From Arenimonas terrae (GTDB lineage: Bacteria > Pseudomonadota > Gammaproteobacteria > Xanthomonadales > Xanthomonadaceae): a DNA stretch of 64,000 nt. Every line of letters begins with the position of its first letter. The first letter of the stretch is position 1. Below are positions 46,814 to 56,146 of this stretch, piece by piece. The stretch is from positions 247,743 to 311,742 of the forward strand of contig NZ_SMDR01000002.1 of NCBI RefSeq assembly GCF_006265115.1. Reading direction: 5' to 3'. The position numbers were made by a program, and so were the translations under genes. The notes below the pieces were generated by a model that was not told the origin of the DNA, made no database searches, and saw only the letters and a program-made list of their open reading frames with translations.

Positions 46814-47399
46814 GGTCTTCTCCCAGCCGCTTGCGCAGCAGGTTGCGGGCGCGATGCAGTTGCGCCTTGGAACTTCCGACGGCCATTCCCAGCTCGGCGG
46901 CGATTTCTTCGTGTTTCCAGCCTTCGATGTCGTGCAGCACCAGCACGGCGCGCGCACGCGGCGGCAGCGTGGCGACGGCGCGCTCGAGGTCGAGGCCCAG
47001 GGCGGTGCGGTGGCCGGCGCTGTCGGCGGTGGCCTGGAACTCCAGGGCGGCGTCGTCGGTTTCCAGCGCTTCGCCGCCGCTGCGCGAACGGATCTCCATC
47101 AGCGCGGTGTTCACCGCCAGCCGGTGCAGCCAGGTCGAGAAGGCGCTCTCGAAGCGGAATCCCGGCAGCGCCTGCCAGGCACGCACGAAGGCTTCCTGCA
47201 CCAGGTCCTCGGCGCGCGCCTCGTGTCCGCACAATCGCCACAGCACGGAATAGACGCGGCGCGAATGCTTGCGGTACAGCGCCTCGAACGCACGCATGTC
47301 GCCAGCGCCGGCGGCGCGGACCAGGGCATGGTCCTCCTCGCGCATCGGGGCGGGGCTGGCGTGGGTGGCGGCGTCCAAGGTCACGGCGAGGCTGAGCAT
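46806..47399 (-). CDS. ECF-type RNA polymerase sigma factor
   Basis: This sigma-70 family protein (197 residues from the ATG at 47399; the next ATG at 47345 gives 179) has region 2 (FEALYRKHSRRVYSVLWRLC, DLVQEAFVRAWQAL) and region 4 (LPPRARAVLVLHDIEGWKHE, then AAELGMAVGSSKAQLHRAR). The pattern is that of RpoE-like/ECF sigma factors. It is coupled to the downstream putative anti-sigma factor. Neither start has a clear ribosome-binding site; 47345 (MREEDHALVRAAGAGD) is the more usual family opening and could be right. Confidence 0.85.
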   Translation of the reverse strand: MLSLAVTLDAATHASPAPMREEDHALVRAAGAGDMRAFEALYRKHSRRVYSVLWRLCGHEARAEDLVQEAFVRAWQALPGFRFESAFSTWLHRLAVNTALMEIRSRSGGEALETDDAALEFQATADSAGHRTALGLDLERAVATLPPRARAVLVLHDIEGWKHEEIAAELGMAVGSSKAQLHRARNLLRKRLGEDHE

Positions 47400-47431
47400 A
47401 CCGGCTCTGATGCAGCGGACCGGCGGAAGGT

Positions 47432-48358
47432 TTAGCCGGCCGCGAGCCCGGCCAGGGCACGCCAGTGCCCCGCGGCCAGGCGGACCGTCGCTTCGTGGAT
47501 GTCCACGATGTCCTCGACCTGCGGCGCATAGCCTCCGGCCATGCAGACCGCCACCGGCAGGCCGTGCCGGCCGCAGGCGGCCAGCACCTGGCGGTCGCGC
47601 TCGGCCAGCCCGCGCTTGCTCAGGGCGAGGTGGCCCAGGCGATCGCCGACGAAGGGGTCGGCGCCGGCGAGATAGACCACGGCGTCGGCGCCGGCCCGGG
47701 CGATCGCCTCGGGCAAATGGCGGGCCAGGGCGTCGAGGTAGTCGGCGTCGCCGGTGCCGTCGGGCAGCGCCACGTCGAGGTCGGACAGCGGCTTCACCGC
47801 CGGGTAGTTGCGCGCGGAATGCATCGAGAAGGCGAACAGCGTGTCGTCGCCAGCGCAGAGTTCGGCGGTGCCGTTGCCCTGGTGTACGTCGAGGTCGACG
47901 ACCAGCAGCCGCCGCGCCAGGCCCAGCGACTGCACGTAGCGTGCCGCCACCACCGCATCGTTGAACACGCAGTAGCCGCCGCCGCGGGCATGGCCGGCGT
48001 GGTGGGTGCCGCCGGCCAGGTTCACCGCTACGCCCTCGCCTTCCAGCGCCGCGCGCAGCGCCATCATCGTGCCGCCCGAAGAACGCCGGGAACGCTCGAC
48101 CATCGCCGCCGACCAGGGGAAGCCGATGCGCCGCATCATCGCCGCATCGGCGCTGCCGTCGGACATCGCGCGCACGTAGTCCGGCGCATGCGCGCGCTGC
48201 AGGTCGGCGTCGCTGGCGGCCGGCGGTTCGTGCAGGGTGATGCCGAGCGCCGGCGCGGCGGCGGCGATGCGCTCGTGCAGCCGCGAGTACTTCGCCATCG
48301 GGAAGGAGTGGCCATCCGGCAGCGGCAGCACGAAGTGGTGGCAGTAGAACGCTTTCAT
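47432..48358 (-). CDS. histone deacetylase family protein
   Basis: This 308-residue zinc amidohydrolase belongs to the bacterial HDAC-like family (acetoin utilisation AcuC and acetylpolyamine amidohydrolase relatives). Motifs: GGTHHAGHARGGGYCVFND (about residues 118-136, general-base His pair), VDLDVHQGNGT (zinc Asp and His, about 150-160) and LAGADPFVGD (second zinc Asp). It likely removes acyl groups from a protein lysine or a small amine. It is not in an obvious operon; the gene lies 32 bases ahead of the sigma factor on the same strand. Confidence 0.88.
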   Translation of the reverse strand: MKAFYCHHFVLPLPDGHSFPMAKYSRLHERIAAAAPALGITLHEPPAASDADLQRAHAPDYVRAMSDGSADAAMMRRIGFPWSAAMVERSRRSSGGTMMALRAALEGEGVAVNLAGGTHHAGHARGGGYCVFNDAVVAARYVQSLGLARRLLVVDLDVHQGNGTAELCAGDDTLFAFSMHSARNYPAVKPLSDLDVALPDGTGDADYLDALARHLPEAIARAGADAVVYLAGADPFVGDRLGHLALSKRGLAERDRQVLAACGRHGLPVAVCMAGGYAPQVEDIVDIHEATVRLAAGHWRALAGLAAG

Positions 48359-48406
48359 CGACCAAGGATAACGGCGCCGCGACGCGCGATGACGTGAAAG
48401 GGGGCG

Positions 48407-48436
48407 AAAAAAAACGGGCCGGCGAGGCCGACCCGT
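48407..48436 (-). terminator. rho-independent terminator of pckG
   Basis: On the minus strand ACGGGTCGGC-CTC-GCCGGCCCGT forms a 10-bp stem (one G-T pair) followed by eight T. It stands 24 bases after the pckG stop (48460) and separates it from the HDAC-like gene. Confidence 0.9.
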
Positions 48437-48459
48437 ATTTACCGTGGCGGCGCGGCCGC

Positions 48460-50208
48460 TTAAGCGAGCTGCGCGGCGATCTTGGCGCGTTCGGCCTTGA
48501 GCACGTGCGGGGTGCGCTCGCCATAGCTGTCGAGGTATTCGCCGATGCTCTCCATTTCGGCCTTCCAGCCGGCACGGTCGATCGTGAGCAGCTGCTCGAG
48601 CGTGGCGGCATCCAGGCCCAGGCCGTCGGTGTTGAGGTCGGACGGCTTGGGCAGGTTGCCCACCGGGGTCTCGATGGCGCCGGCCTGGCCGGTGACTCGC
48701 TTGAGCATCCACTCGAGCACGCGCAGGTTGTCGCCGAAGCCGGGCCACATGAACTTGCCCTGGTCGTTCTTGCGGAACCAGTTGACGTGGAAGATCTTCG
48801 GCAGCTGCGCACCCGGCTTGTCGAACGACAGCCAGTGCGCGAAGTAGTCGGCGAAGTTGTAGCCGGCGAAGGGCTTCATCGCCATCGAGTCGCGGCGCAC
48901 CACGCCGACCGCGCCGGTGGCGGCGGCGGTGGTTTCCGAGGCCATCGAGGCGCCGACCAGCACGCCGTGGGTCCAGTCGCGGGCTTCGAACACCAGCGGC
49001 ACCAGCGACTCGCGCCGGCCGCCGAACACGATCGCGCTCAGCGGCACGCCCTGAGGATCTTCCGCCTTCGCGGTATAGCTGGGGCAGTTCTTCGCGCTGA
49101 CGGTGAAGCGCGAGTTCGGGTGCGCGGCCGGGCTGACGGCCTTGTCGTAGGGGCGGCCCTGCCAGTCCTTCGCAGGCGTGCCTTCCGGCAGGCCTTCCCA
49201 CCAGGGCTGGTTGTCGGCAGTGACGCCGACGTTGGTGAAGATCGCGTCCTTGTACAGCATTGCCAGGGCGTTCGGGTTGGTCTTGGCGCTGGTGCCTGGC
49301 GCCACACCGAAATAGCCGGCTTCCGGGTTGATCGCGTACATGCGGCCGTCGGCACCCGGTCGCATCCAGCAGATGTCGTCGCCGACCGTCCACACCTTCC
49401 AGCCGTCACGGCGGTAGCCTTCCGGCGGGATCAACATCGCCAGGTTGGTCTTGCCGCAGGCGCTCGGGAACGCGGCGGCGACGTAGTGCGTCTCGCCCTT
49501 CGGGTTCTCGATGCCGACGATCAGCATGTGCTCGGCCAGCCAGCCCTCGGTGCGCGCCTGGTAGCTGGCGATGCGCAGCGCATGGCACTTCTTGCCCAGC
49601 AGCGCATTGCCGCCGTAGCCCGAGCCGAAGGACTTGATGGTGAGCTCTTCCGGGAAATGCATGATGAAACGGCGCTCGGGATCGAGCTGGCCGATCGAGT
49701 GCAGGCCCTTCACGAAGGAGCCCTCGCGCTCGATGCGCGCCTGCGCCGCGGCGCCCATGCGCGTCATGATGCGCATGTTGGCGACCACGTACGGCGAATC
49801 GGTGATCTCGACGCCGCAGCGCGCCAGCGGCGAATCGATCGGGCCCATGCAGTAGGGCACCACGTACATCGTGCGGCCGCGCATGCAGCCCGCATACAGC
49901 GCGTCGATCTTCGCGTGCGCCTCGGCCGGCGCCATCCAGTGGTTGTTCGGGCCGGCGTCTTCCTGCTTCGACGTGCAGACGAAGGTCAGGTGCTCGACAC
50001 GCGCCACGTCGGACGGGCTGGAACGGTGCAGGTAGCAGTTCGGGTGGGTCTGCTCGTTGAGCTTGACCAGATCGCCGGTAGACAGCATCAGCTCGGTGAG
50101 CTTCGCATTTTCGGCGTCGGAGCCGTCGCACCAGTGGATGGCGTCGGGCTGGGTGAGTTTGGCGACCGAAGCGACCCAGTCGTTGAGGGCGGCGAGTTTG
50201 CTGGACAT
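48460..50208 (-). CDS. pckG: phosphoenolpyruvate carboxykinase (GTP)
   Basis: This 582-residue enzyme converts oxaloacetate and GTP to phosphoenolpyruvate, CO2 and GDP, the entry step of gluconeogenesis. The GTP-type features are present: the P-loop with the reactive Cys in FPSACGKTNLAM, the SGYGGNALLGKKC block, the metal-binding DDICWMRP, and ASETTAAATG. It is somewhat shorter than most PckG (about 600). GGAG lies eight bases before the ATG. It is transcribed alone; a terminator follows. Regulation is not visible. Confidence 0.95.
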   Translation of the reverse strand: MSSKLAALNDWVASVAKLTQPDAIHWCDGSDAENAKLTELMLSTGDLVKLNEQTHPNCYLHRSSPSDVARVEHLTFVCTSKQEDAGPNNHWMAPAEAHAKIDALYAGCMRGRTMYVVPYCMGPIDSPLARCGVEITDSPYVVANMRIMTRMGAAAQARIEREGSFVKGLHSIGQLDPERRFIMHFPEELTIKSFGSGYGGNALLGKKCHALRIASYQARTEGWLAEHMLIVGIENPKGETHYVAAAFPSACGKTNLAMLIPPEGYRRDGWKVWTVGDDICWMRPGADGRMYAINPEAGYFGVAPGTSAKTNPNALAMLYKDAIFTNVGVTADNQPWWEGLPEGTPAKDWQGRPYDKAVSPAAHPNSRFTVSAKNCPSYTAKAEDPQGVPLSAIVFGGRRESLVPLVFEARDWTHGVLVGASMASETTAAATGAVGVVRRDSMAMKPFAGYNFADYFAHWLSFDKPGAQLPKIFHVNWFRKNDQGKFMWPGFGDNLRVLEWMLKRVTGQAGAIETPVGNLPKPSDLNTDGLGLDAATLEQLLTIDRAGWKAEMESIGEYLDSYGERTPHVLKAERAKIAAQLA

Positions 50209-50337
50209 GAGGAAGGGCTCCGGGCGGGGCCATCTAAGGGGAAATCGGAGGGCGGCGCGCGGATTCAGCGCCAGCCAGTGCCTGCGTATTCTAACGGCTC
50301 CCCCGGGGCCCTGTCCCGCCGGGACAGGCCCTCGGGT

Positions 50338-50922
50338 TCAGACCGGGATCAGCGTGGTCATCACGTGGCCGACGTAGGCCTCGAATTCATCGTGATGAAG
50401 ACGCGGCTGGCCGAGCTGGAGCGAGAGCTGCAGGAAGCCGACATAGGCGGCATAGGTAAGGCGGGCGCGGTTCTGCGCGTCCAGGCGCGGCAGGCCGGCC
50501 TGGCGGAAACTGGCCGTGAGGTAATCCAGGCGCCGCTGCGACACGCGGTGCAGCACCGGCTGCACCACCGGATGGTCCAGTGCCTTGAGCAGCTCGGAAT
50601 AGATGATGTGCGGCTTGAGCTCGTGCGCGACCAGCTGGAACAGCGCCTTCAGGCGCGCGCGCGGGTCGGAGATGGCCTCGAGCTGGCCGAAGACGGTTTC
50701 CTGCTCCATCACCTCCCAGCGCTCGAGCGCGGCGACCAGCAGCGCCTCGCGGGAGGGGAAATGCCAGTAGAAGCTGCCTTTGGTCACGCCCAGGCGGCGG
50801 GCCAGCGGCTCGACCGCCACGGCGGCCAGACCCTGCTCGGCGATCACGTCGAGCGCGGCCAGGGCCCAATCTTCCGCGCTCAGGCGGGACGGACGTTCGA
50901 CTTTGGGGGCGGGGGCTACCAT
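50338..50922 (-). CDS. TetR-family transcriptional regulator
   Basis: This 194-residue repressor has an N-terminal helix-turn-helix (AVEPLARRLGVTKGSFYWHF, about residues 32-51) and a C-terminal ligand domain. It is divergent from the hydrolase-fadE-thioesterase genes, and the shared 124-base gap carries repeated ACCATACGG motifs, including one that covers its own start codon (ATG at 50920-50922 lies inside CCGTATGGT). It probably represses both units and responds to an acyl-CoA or a fatty acid, which is inference from the neighbours. Confidence 0.88.
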   Translation of the reverse strand: MVAPAPKVERPSRLSAEDWALAALDVIAEQGLAAVAVEPLARRLGVTKGSFYWHFPSREALLVAALERWEVMEQETVFGQLEAISDPRARLKALFQLVAHELKPHIIYSELLKALDHPVVQPVLHRVSQRRLDYLTASFRQAGLPRLDAQNRARLTYAAYVGFLQLSLQLGQPRLHHDEFEAYVGHVMTTLIPV

Positions 50923-50966
50923 ACGGTCGGCAAGTCTACTGGCTGAAGGCGGGGCCGGTAAGCCGC
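50918..50966 (-). promoter_or_regulatory. TetR gene promoter with operator half-site on the start codon
   Basis: On the minus strand TTACCG, a 17-base spacer and TAGACT precede the ATG by 10 bases, so transcription would begin about three bases before the ATG and leave no room for a Shine-Dalgarno sequence. The motif ACCATACGG (50918-50926) overlaps the ATG. Confidence 0.5.
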
Positions 50967-50993
50967 GGGCGCGGCCGGTTCGGCGCATCATGC

Positions 50994-51051
50994 ACCATAC
51001 GGGCTGGTATTGACAGGCCCGGGGGCGACGTTCAATACTCGGCCGTATGGT
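50994..51051 (+). promoter_or_regulatory. TetR-type operator and promoter of the hydrolase-fadE operon
   Basis: Two 20-base arms, 50994-51013 and 51032-51051, are inverted repeats with 17 of 20 matches; each has the core ACCATACGG (or its complement). The first arm runs into a perfect -35 TTGACA (51010-51015); the second covers the -10 region (CAATAC at 51033-51038, weak) and the ATG at 51047. With 17-base spacing transcription would start about 51045-51047, so the mRNA may be leaderless. Confidence 0.7.
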
Positions 51052-51946
51052 CATCCACGCCCAAGAACTCCCCGTGCCTGGCGCCCGCTCCGAATCGCTG
51101 ACCGCGACCGACGGCCTGCGACTGGCGGCGGACCGGTTCCAGGGCGTCGGCCCGGGCATCCTGCTGGCCCATGGCTTCGGCCAGACCCGCCAGGCCTGGG
51201 CCGCGACACAGCAGCGGCTTGCCGCCGCCGGCCACGCCAGCCTGGCCTGGGACCTGCGCGGCCACGGCCAGTCCGACCGCAACCCGGCGGACTCGCGTTA
51301 CGCCGGCGAACAGTTCGTGGCCGACGTCGGGACCGCCGCGGCGGCCGCCGGCACGCGCCCGGTCCTGGTCGGAGCCTCGATGGGCGGCCTGACCGGCCTG
51401 ATGGCCCAGGCCCGACAGCCGCTGTTCTCGGCCCTGGTGCTGGTGGACATCACGCCGCGCTGGGAAGCCTCCGGCGTCGAGCGCATCCTCGGTTTCATGA
51501 ATGCGCATCCGGACGGCTTCGAGTCCTACGAGCACGCGGCCGAACAGATCGCCGCCTACCTGCCGCACCGGCGCGAAAGGAAGACGCCGGCCCAGCTCGC
51601 CCACCTGCTCGTGGCCCGCACCGACGGCCGCCTGGCCTGGCACTGGGACCCGCGCCTGCTGAGCGAGTTCATCCCCGACACCCACGGCCTGCACGACGTG
51701 CTCGACGAGGCCTGCCGGCGCCTCGACGTGCCGGTGCTGCTGGTCAGCGGCGGCCGCAGCGACCTGGTCACCGACCGCACCGTCGCCCATTTTCTAGAGC
51801 TGGCGCCCCACGCGCGTCACGTACAACTGCCGCAGGCCACGCATATGGTGGCCGGCGACGACAACGACGCCTTCACCGGCACCCTGCTGCATTTCCTGTC
51901 CGACCTGTCCGCGGCCCCCACGGCCGCCCCCGGAGATCCACGATGA
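51047..51946 (+). CDS. alpha/beta hydrolase upstream of fadE
   Basis: This 299-residue hydrolase has the oxyanion-hole region LLAHGFGQ, the nucleophile elbow GASMGG (about residues 108-113), an Asp in VSGGRSDLV and the late His in PQATHMVAGD. The family covers esterases, thioesterases and epoxide hydrolases; with fadE next door, an acyl-ester substrate is likely. The start codon lies inside the operator motif and may begin a leaderless mRNA, since no ribosome-binding site can be found. It overlaps fadE by four bases (ATGA). Confidence 0.85.
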   Translation: MVIHAQELPVPGARSESLTATDGLRLAADRFQGVGPGILLAHGFGQTRQAWAATQQRLAAAGHASLAWDLRGHGQSDRNPADSRYAGEQFVADVGTAAAAAGTRPVLVGASMGGLTGLMAQARQPLFSALVLVDITPRWEASGVERILGFMNAHPDGFESYEHAAEQIAAYLPHRRERKTPAQLAHLLVARTDGRLAWHWDPRLLSEFIPDTHGLHDVLDEACRRLDVPVLLVSGGRSDLVTDRTVAHFLELAPHARHVQLPQATHMVAGDDNDAFTGTLLHFLSDLSAAPTAAPGDPR

Positions 51947-54414
51947 GCATCCTCGCCCCCTTCCTCGCCCTGCTGCTGGCGACCCTCGTGGTGGCCTACC
52001 ACCGGCTCAGCCTGGTGGTGTTCACCGCGCTCTCGGCCACGCTGCTGGTGGCGGTCGGCCTGGCCGGCGCCAACGTCACCGCGACCGTCGTCGCCGGCGT
52101 GCTGCTGGCCCTGTTCGCGCTGCCGCTGCTGATCACGCCGCTGCGCCAGTCGGCGATCACCGCGCCGCTGCTCAAGTTCTACACCAAGATCCTGCCGCCG
52201 CTGTCGGCCACCGAGAAGACCGCGCTGGAAGCCGGCACCGTCGGTTTCGAGGGCGAGCTGTTCTCCGGCATGCCGAAGTGGGCCGATCTGCTGGCGCAGC
52301 CCAAGCCCGAACTGACCGCCGAAGAGCAGGCCTTCCTCGACGGCCCGGTCGAACAGGCCTGCCGCATGACCAATGACTGGGACATCACCCATGTCCGCAA
52401 CGACCTGCCGCCGGAACTTTGGGATTACCTGAAGAAGCAGAAGTTCTTCGGCATGATCATCCCGAAGGAATACGGCGGCCTGGGCTTCAGCGCCCTCGCC
52501 CACCACAAGGTGATCCAGAAGCTGGCCTCGATCTCGGCCACGCTCAGCTCCACCGTCGGCGTGCCCAACTCGCTGGGCCCGGCCGAACTGCTGCTGCACT
52601 ACGGCACCGACGAGCAGAAGAAGCACTACCTGCCGCGCCTGGCCGACGGCCGCGAAGTGCCGTGTTTCGCCCTGACCGGCCCGACCGCAGGCTCCGATGC
52701 CACGTCCATTCCGGACTACGGCATCGTCACCGAAGGCGACTGGAACGGCGCCCGCGTGCTCGGCGTCAAGCTGACCTTCGACAAGCGCTACATCACGCTG
52801 GCCCCGGTCGCGACCGTGATCGGCCTGGCCTTCCGCCTGTACGACCCGAACAAGCTGCTGGGCGAGGAAGCCGACCGCGGCATCACCCTGGCCCTGATCC
52901 CGCGCGACACCGCCGGCCTGGAAATCGGCCGCCGCCACTTCCCGCTCAACTGCGCCTTCCAGAACGGCCCGGTGCGCGGCAAGGAAATCTTCCTGCCGCT
53001 GAGCCAGCTGATCGGCGGCGAAGACTACGTCGGCCAGGGCTGGCGCATGCTGGTCGAGTGCCTGAGCGTGGGCCGCGCGATCACCCTCCCCTCCACCTCG
53101 GCCGGCGCCTCCAAGCTCGCCGCCGTCGTCACCGGCGCCTACGCGCGCATCCGCAAGCAGTTCGGCCTGTCCATCGGCCGCTTCGAAGGTGTCGAGGAAG
53201 CCTTGGCCCGCATCGCCGGCAACGCCTACGCCGCCGCGGCGCTGTCGCAGTCCACCGCCGCCGCCGTCGACCGCGGCGAGAAGCCGGCCGTACCCTCGGC
53301 CATCGCCAAGTACCACGCCACCGAAATGGCGCGCGAAGTCGCCAAGGACGCCATGGACATCCACGGCGGCAAGGGCGTGATCCTGGGCCCGATGAACTAC
53401 CTGGGCCGCGGCTGGCAGGCGGCACCGATCTCGATCACGGTCGAGGGCGCCAACATCATGACCCGCTCCCTGATGATCTTCGGCCAGGGCGCCATCCGCT
53501 GCCATCCCTGGGTCCTGAAGGAGATGCAGGCCGCGCAGCATCCGGATCCGGAAGTGCGCCTGCGCGAGTTCGACGCCAACCTGTTCGGCCACATCGGCTT
53601 CGCGATCTCCAACGCGGTGCGCAGCTGGATCCTGGGCCTGACCGCGGCGCGCATCGGCAAGGCGCCGGGCGACGCCTACACCCGACGCTACTACCGCAAG
53701 CTCAACCGCTACTCCGCCAACCTGGCGCTGGTGGCCGACACCTCGATGCTGCTGCTCGGCGGCAAGCTCAAGTTCAAGGAGAAGCTCTCCGGCCGGCTGG
53801 GCGACGTGCTGAGCCAGCTCTACATCTCCAGCGCGATGCTGAAGCGTTACGAGGACGAGGGCCGTCCGGCCGCGGAGCAGCCGCTGCTGGCCTACGCCTT
53901 CCACGACTCGGCGCACAAGATCGAACTGGCGCTGTCGGGCGCGCTGCGCAACTTCCCGATCCGCCCGGTGGGCTGGCTGCTGTGGATGCTGGTGTTCCCG
54001 TGGGGCCGCCGCGCGCAGGCACCGTCGGACCGCCTGGGTCGCCGCGCCGCGGCGCTGCTGATGTCGCCGTCGGACGCGCGCGACCGTCTGGCCTCGGGCA
54101 CCTTCCTGACGCCCTGCGAGAACAACCCGGCCGGCCGCATCAACAGCTACCTGCCGAAGGTGATCCTGGCCGAGCCGGTGGAGCGCAAGTTCCTCAAGGC
54201 GCTTAAGAACAGCGACATCGAGGCCCTGGACTTCGCCTCGCAGCTGGCCGAGGGCGTGGCCGAGGGCTGGATCACCGCCGAGGAGAAGACCCAGCTCGAA
54301 GAGCTGCGCACGCTGACCTGGGACGCGATCACCGTGGACGATTTCGACCCCGCCGATCTCGTGGCCGCCTCGCTGCACCGCGGCCAGCCGGCCGCGCAGC
54401 ACCGCGCGGCCTGA
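51943..54414 (+). CDS. fadE: acyl-CoA dehydrogenase FadE
   Basis: This 823-residue membrane-linked acyl-CoA dehydrogenase performs the first step of fatty acid beta-oxidation. The N-terminus has hydrophobic segments (residues 1-65: ILAPFLALLLATLVVAYHR and others), then the dehydrogenase core (CFALTGPTAGSDATSIPDYG and the later IHGGKGVILGP) and the FadE-type C-terminal extension (DUF1974). Length fits FadE (about 815). GGAGATCC precedes the ATG. It is co-transcribed with the hydrolase before it and probably with the thioesterase-like gene after it (55-base gap). Confidence 0.93.
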   Translation: MSILAPFLALLLATLVVAYHRLSLVVFTALSATLLVAVGLAGANVTATVVAGVLLALFALPLLITPLRQSAITAPLLKFYTKILPPLSATEKTALEAGTVGFEGELFSGMPKWADLLAQPKPELTAEEQAFLDGPVEQACRMTNDWDITHVRNDLPPELWDYLKKQKFFGMIIPKEYGGLGFSALAHHKVIQKLASISATLSSTVGVPNSLGPAELLLHYGTDEQKKHYLPRLADGREVPCFALTGPTAGSDATSIPDYGIVTEGDWNGARVLGVKLTFDKRYITLAPVATVIGLAFRLYDPNKLLGEEADRGITLALIPRDTAGLEIGRRHFPLNCAFQNGPVRGKEIFLPLSQLIGGEDYVGQGWRMLVECLSVGRAITLPSTSAGASKLAAVVTGAYARIRKQFGLSIGRFEGVEEALARIAGNAYAAAALSQSTAAAVDRGEKPAVPSAIAKYHATEMAREVAKDAMDIHGGKGVILGPMNYLGRGWQAAPISITVEGANIMTRSLMIFGQGAIRCHPWVLKEMQAAQHPDPEVRLREFDANLFGHIGFAISNAVRSWILGLTAARIGKAPGDAYTRRYYRKLNRYSANLALVADTSMLLLGGKLKFKEKLSGRLGDVLSQLYISSAMLKRYEDEGRPAAEQPLLAYAFHDSAHKIELALSGALRNFPIRPVGWLLWMLVFPWGRRAQAPSDRLGRRAAALLMSPSDARDRLASGTFLTPCENNPAGRINSYLPKVILAEPVERKFLKALKNSDIEALDFASQLAEGVAEGWITAEEKTQLEELRTLTWDAITVDDFDPADLVAASLHRGQPAAQHRAA

Positions 54415-54469
54415 GGTCCGACGCGCGGGCGGCGCCACGCCGCCCGCGCCCATCTGCCCGGAGCACGCC

Positions 54470-54940
54470 ATGTCCGACACGCCGCTGCTGCGGATGTACC
54501 GAAAGTTCCTGCGCTACCCGGGCGGCCGCTGGCTGTTCAGCCGCGCCGTGTGCTTCAAGGCGCCCTACTTCGGCACGGTGAAGCCGACCTTCCAGGTGCT
54601 GGAGAACGGCCGCTGCGAGGCGACCATCCCCGACCGCCGGAGCGTGCACAACCACATCGGCACCGTGCACGCGATCGCGTTGTGCAACCTGGCCGAGCTG
54701 TGCGCGGGCGTGATGACCGACGCCTCGCTGCCCAAGGACATGCGCTGGATTCCCAAGGGCATGACCGTCCAGTACCTGAAGAAGGCCGTCGGCACCCAGC
54801 GCGGCGTCGCCACGCCGGCGGTCCCGATCGTCAGCGCGGCGGCCGGTTACGAGCTGCCGGTGAACGTGGACGTGTTCGATCCGGCGGGCGAGCGCGTGTT
54901 CAATGCGGTCATCACGATGTGGCTCAGCCCGAAGAAGTGA
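54470..54940 (+). CDS. hotdog-fold DUF4442 thioesterase-like protein
   Basis: This 156-residue protein has a hotdog fold of the DUF4442/PaaI-like type (VHNHIGTVHAIALCNLAELCAG at the central helix; conserved N-x-x-G-T-x-H-A). It probably hydrolyses acyl-CoA thioesters. GGAGC precedes the ATG by six bases. Position after fadE supports a role in fatty-acid metabolism; activity is not shown. Convergent with the DUF1304 gene, four bases apart. Confidence 0.82.
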   Translation: MSDTPLLRMYRKFLRYPGGRWLFSRAVCFKAPYFGTVKPTFQVLENGRCEATIPDRRSVHNHIGTVHAIALCNLAELCAGVMTDASLPKDMRWIPKGMTVQYLKKAVGTQRGVATPAVPIVSAAAGYELPVNVDVFDPAGERVFNAVITMWLSPKK

Positions 54941-54944
54941 TCCT

Positions 54945-55295
54945 TCAGAAGTAGTGCATCGCCACCGCCGCCGCAATGGCCGGCAGCGCCTGCACGTAGA
55001 GGATCGAGCGCTTGACCGTCGCCGCGCCGAACAGGCCGGCGACCACCACGCAGCCCAGGAAGAAAAGGCAGATGCCCTTGTCGCCCAGCCACAGGCCCCA
55101 GGCCAGGCCGGCGGCGAGGAAGCCGTTGTAGAGGCCCTGGTTCATCGCCAGCTTGGCCGAATCGCGGGCCACCTGCGGGTCGAGCCGGAACACCTTGCGG
55201 CCCAGCGGCTTGGTCCAGAAGAACATCTCCAGCACCAGGAAGCCCAGGTGCAGCAGGGCGACGAAGGCGGTGAGCACGATCGCGAGCATGGACAT
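54945..55295 (-). CDS. DUF1304 membrane protein
   Basis: This 116-residue protein has four transmembrane segments (residues about 4-26, 50-66, 74-92, 98-114) and fits the DUF1304 family (LGFLVLEMFFWTKPLGRKVF is the hallmark block). Function unknown. It follows the S-formylglutathione hydrolase gene by 12 bases and may belong to that operon. Confidence 0.8.
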   Translation of the reverse strand: MSMLAIVLTAFVALLHLGFLVLEMFFWTKPLGRKVFRLDPQVARDSAKLAMNQGLYNGFLAAGLAWGLWLGDKGICLFFLGCVVVAGLFGAATVKRSILYVQALPAIAAAVAMHYF

Positions 55296-55307
55296 GGCGT
55301 TCCCCGG

Positions 55308-56146
55308 TCAGGCCAGCTGCGCGGCGTGGTGCCGCAGGTGGTCCTCGATGAAGCTGGCGACGAAATAGTAGCCGTGATCGTAGCCGGCGTGCCGGCGCAG
55401 GGTCAGGGCCTGGCCGGCCTCGGCGCAGGCGGCTTCGAACCGCTCGGGCTGCAGCTGCGTGGCCAGGAATTTGTCGTCCAGGCCCTGGTCGACCAGGATC
55501 GGACCGCCGAAGGGCCGGCGCCGCACCAGCTCGCAGGCATCATGTTCGGCCCAGGCGCGGTGGTGGTCGCCCAGGTAGCGCGCGAACGCCTTCTGGCCCC
55601 AGGGCACCTGGCTGGGCGCGACGATCGGCGCGAACGCCGACAGGCTGCGGTAGCGGTCCGGGTGGCGCAGCGCCAGCGTCAGCGCGCCGTGCCCGCCCAT
55701 GGAGTGGCCGAAGATGCCGCAGCGCGACGGATCGGCCGGGAAATGGTCGGTGAGCACGGCGGGCAGCTCGTGCACGACGTGGCGCTCCATCCGGAAGCGG
55801 GCCGACCACGGCGCCTGGGTGGCGTCGAGATAGAAACCCGCCGCCTCGCCGAACTCCCAGTCGCCCGTGGCGCCTTCGAAGCCGGTGTCGCGTGGGCTGG
55901 TGTCGGGCATCACCAGCATCAGCCCCAGCTCGGCCGCGACCCGCTGGGCGCCCGCCTTGATCGTGGCGGTCTCTTCGCTGCAGGTCAGTCCGGCCAGGAA
56001 ATACAGCACCGGCACCCGGCCCCCGCGCGCCTGCGGCGGCTGGAACACGGCGAAGCGCATCGGCCCGCCGCAGGCCGCCGAGGCCATCCGGTAGAAGCCC
56101 TGCACGCCGCCGAAGCAGCCATGCTCGCTGGTGAGTTCGATGGACA

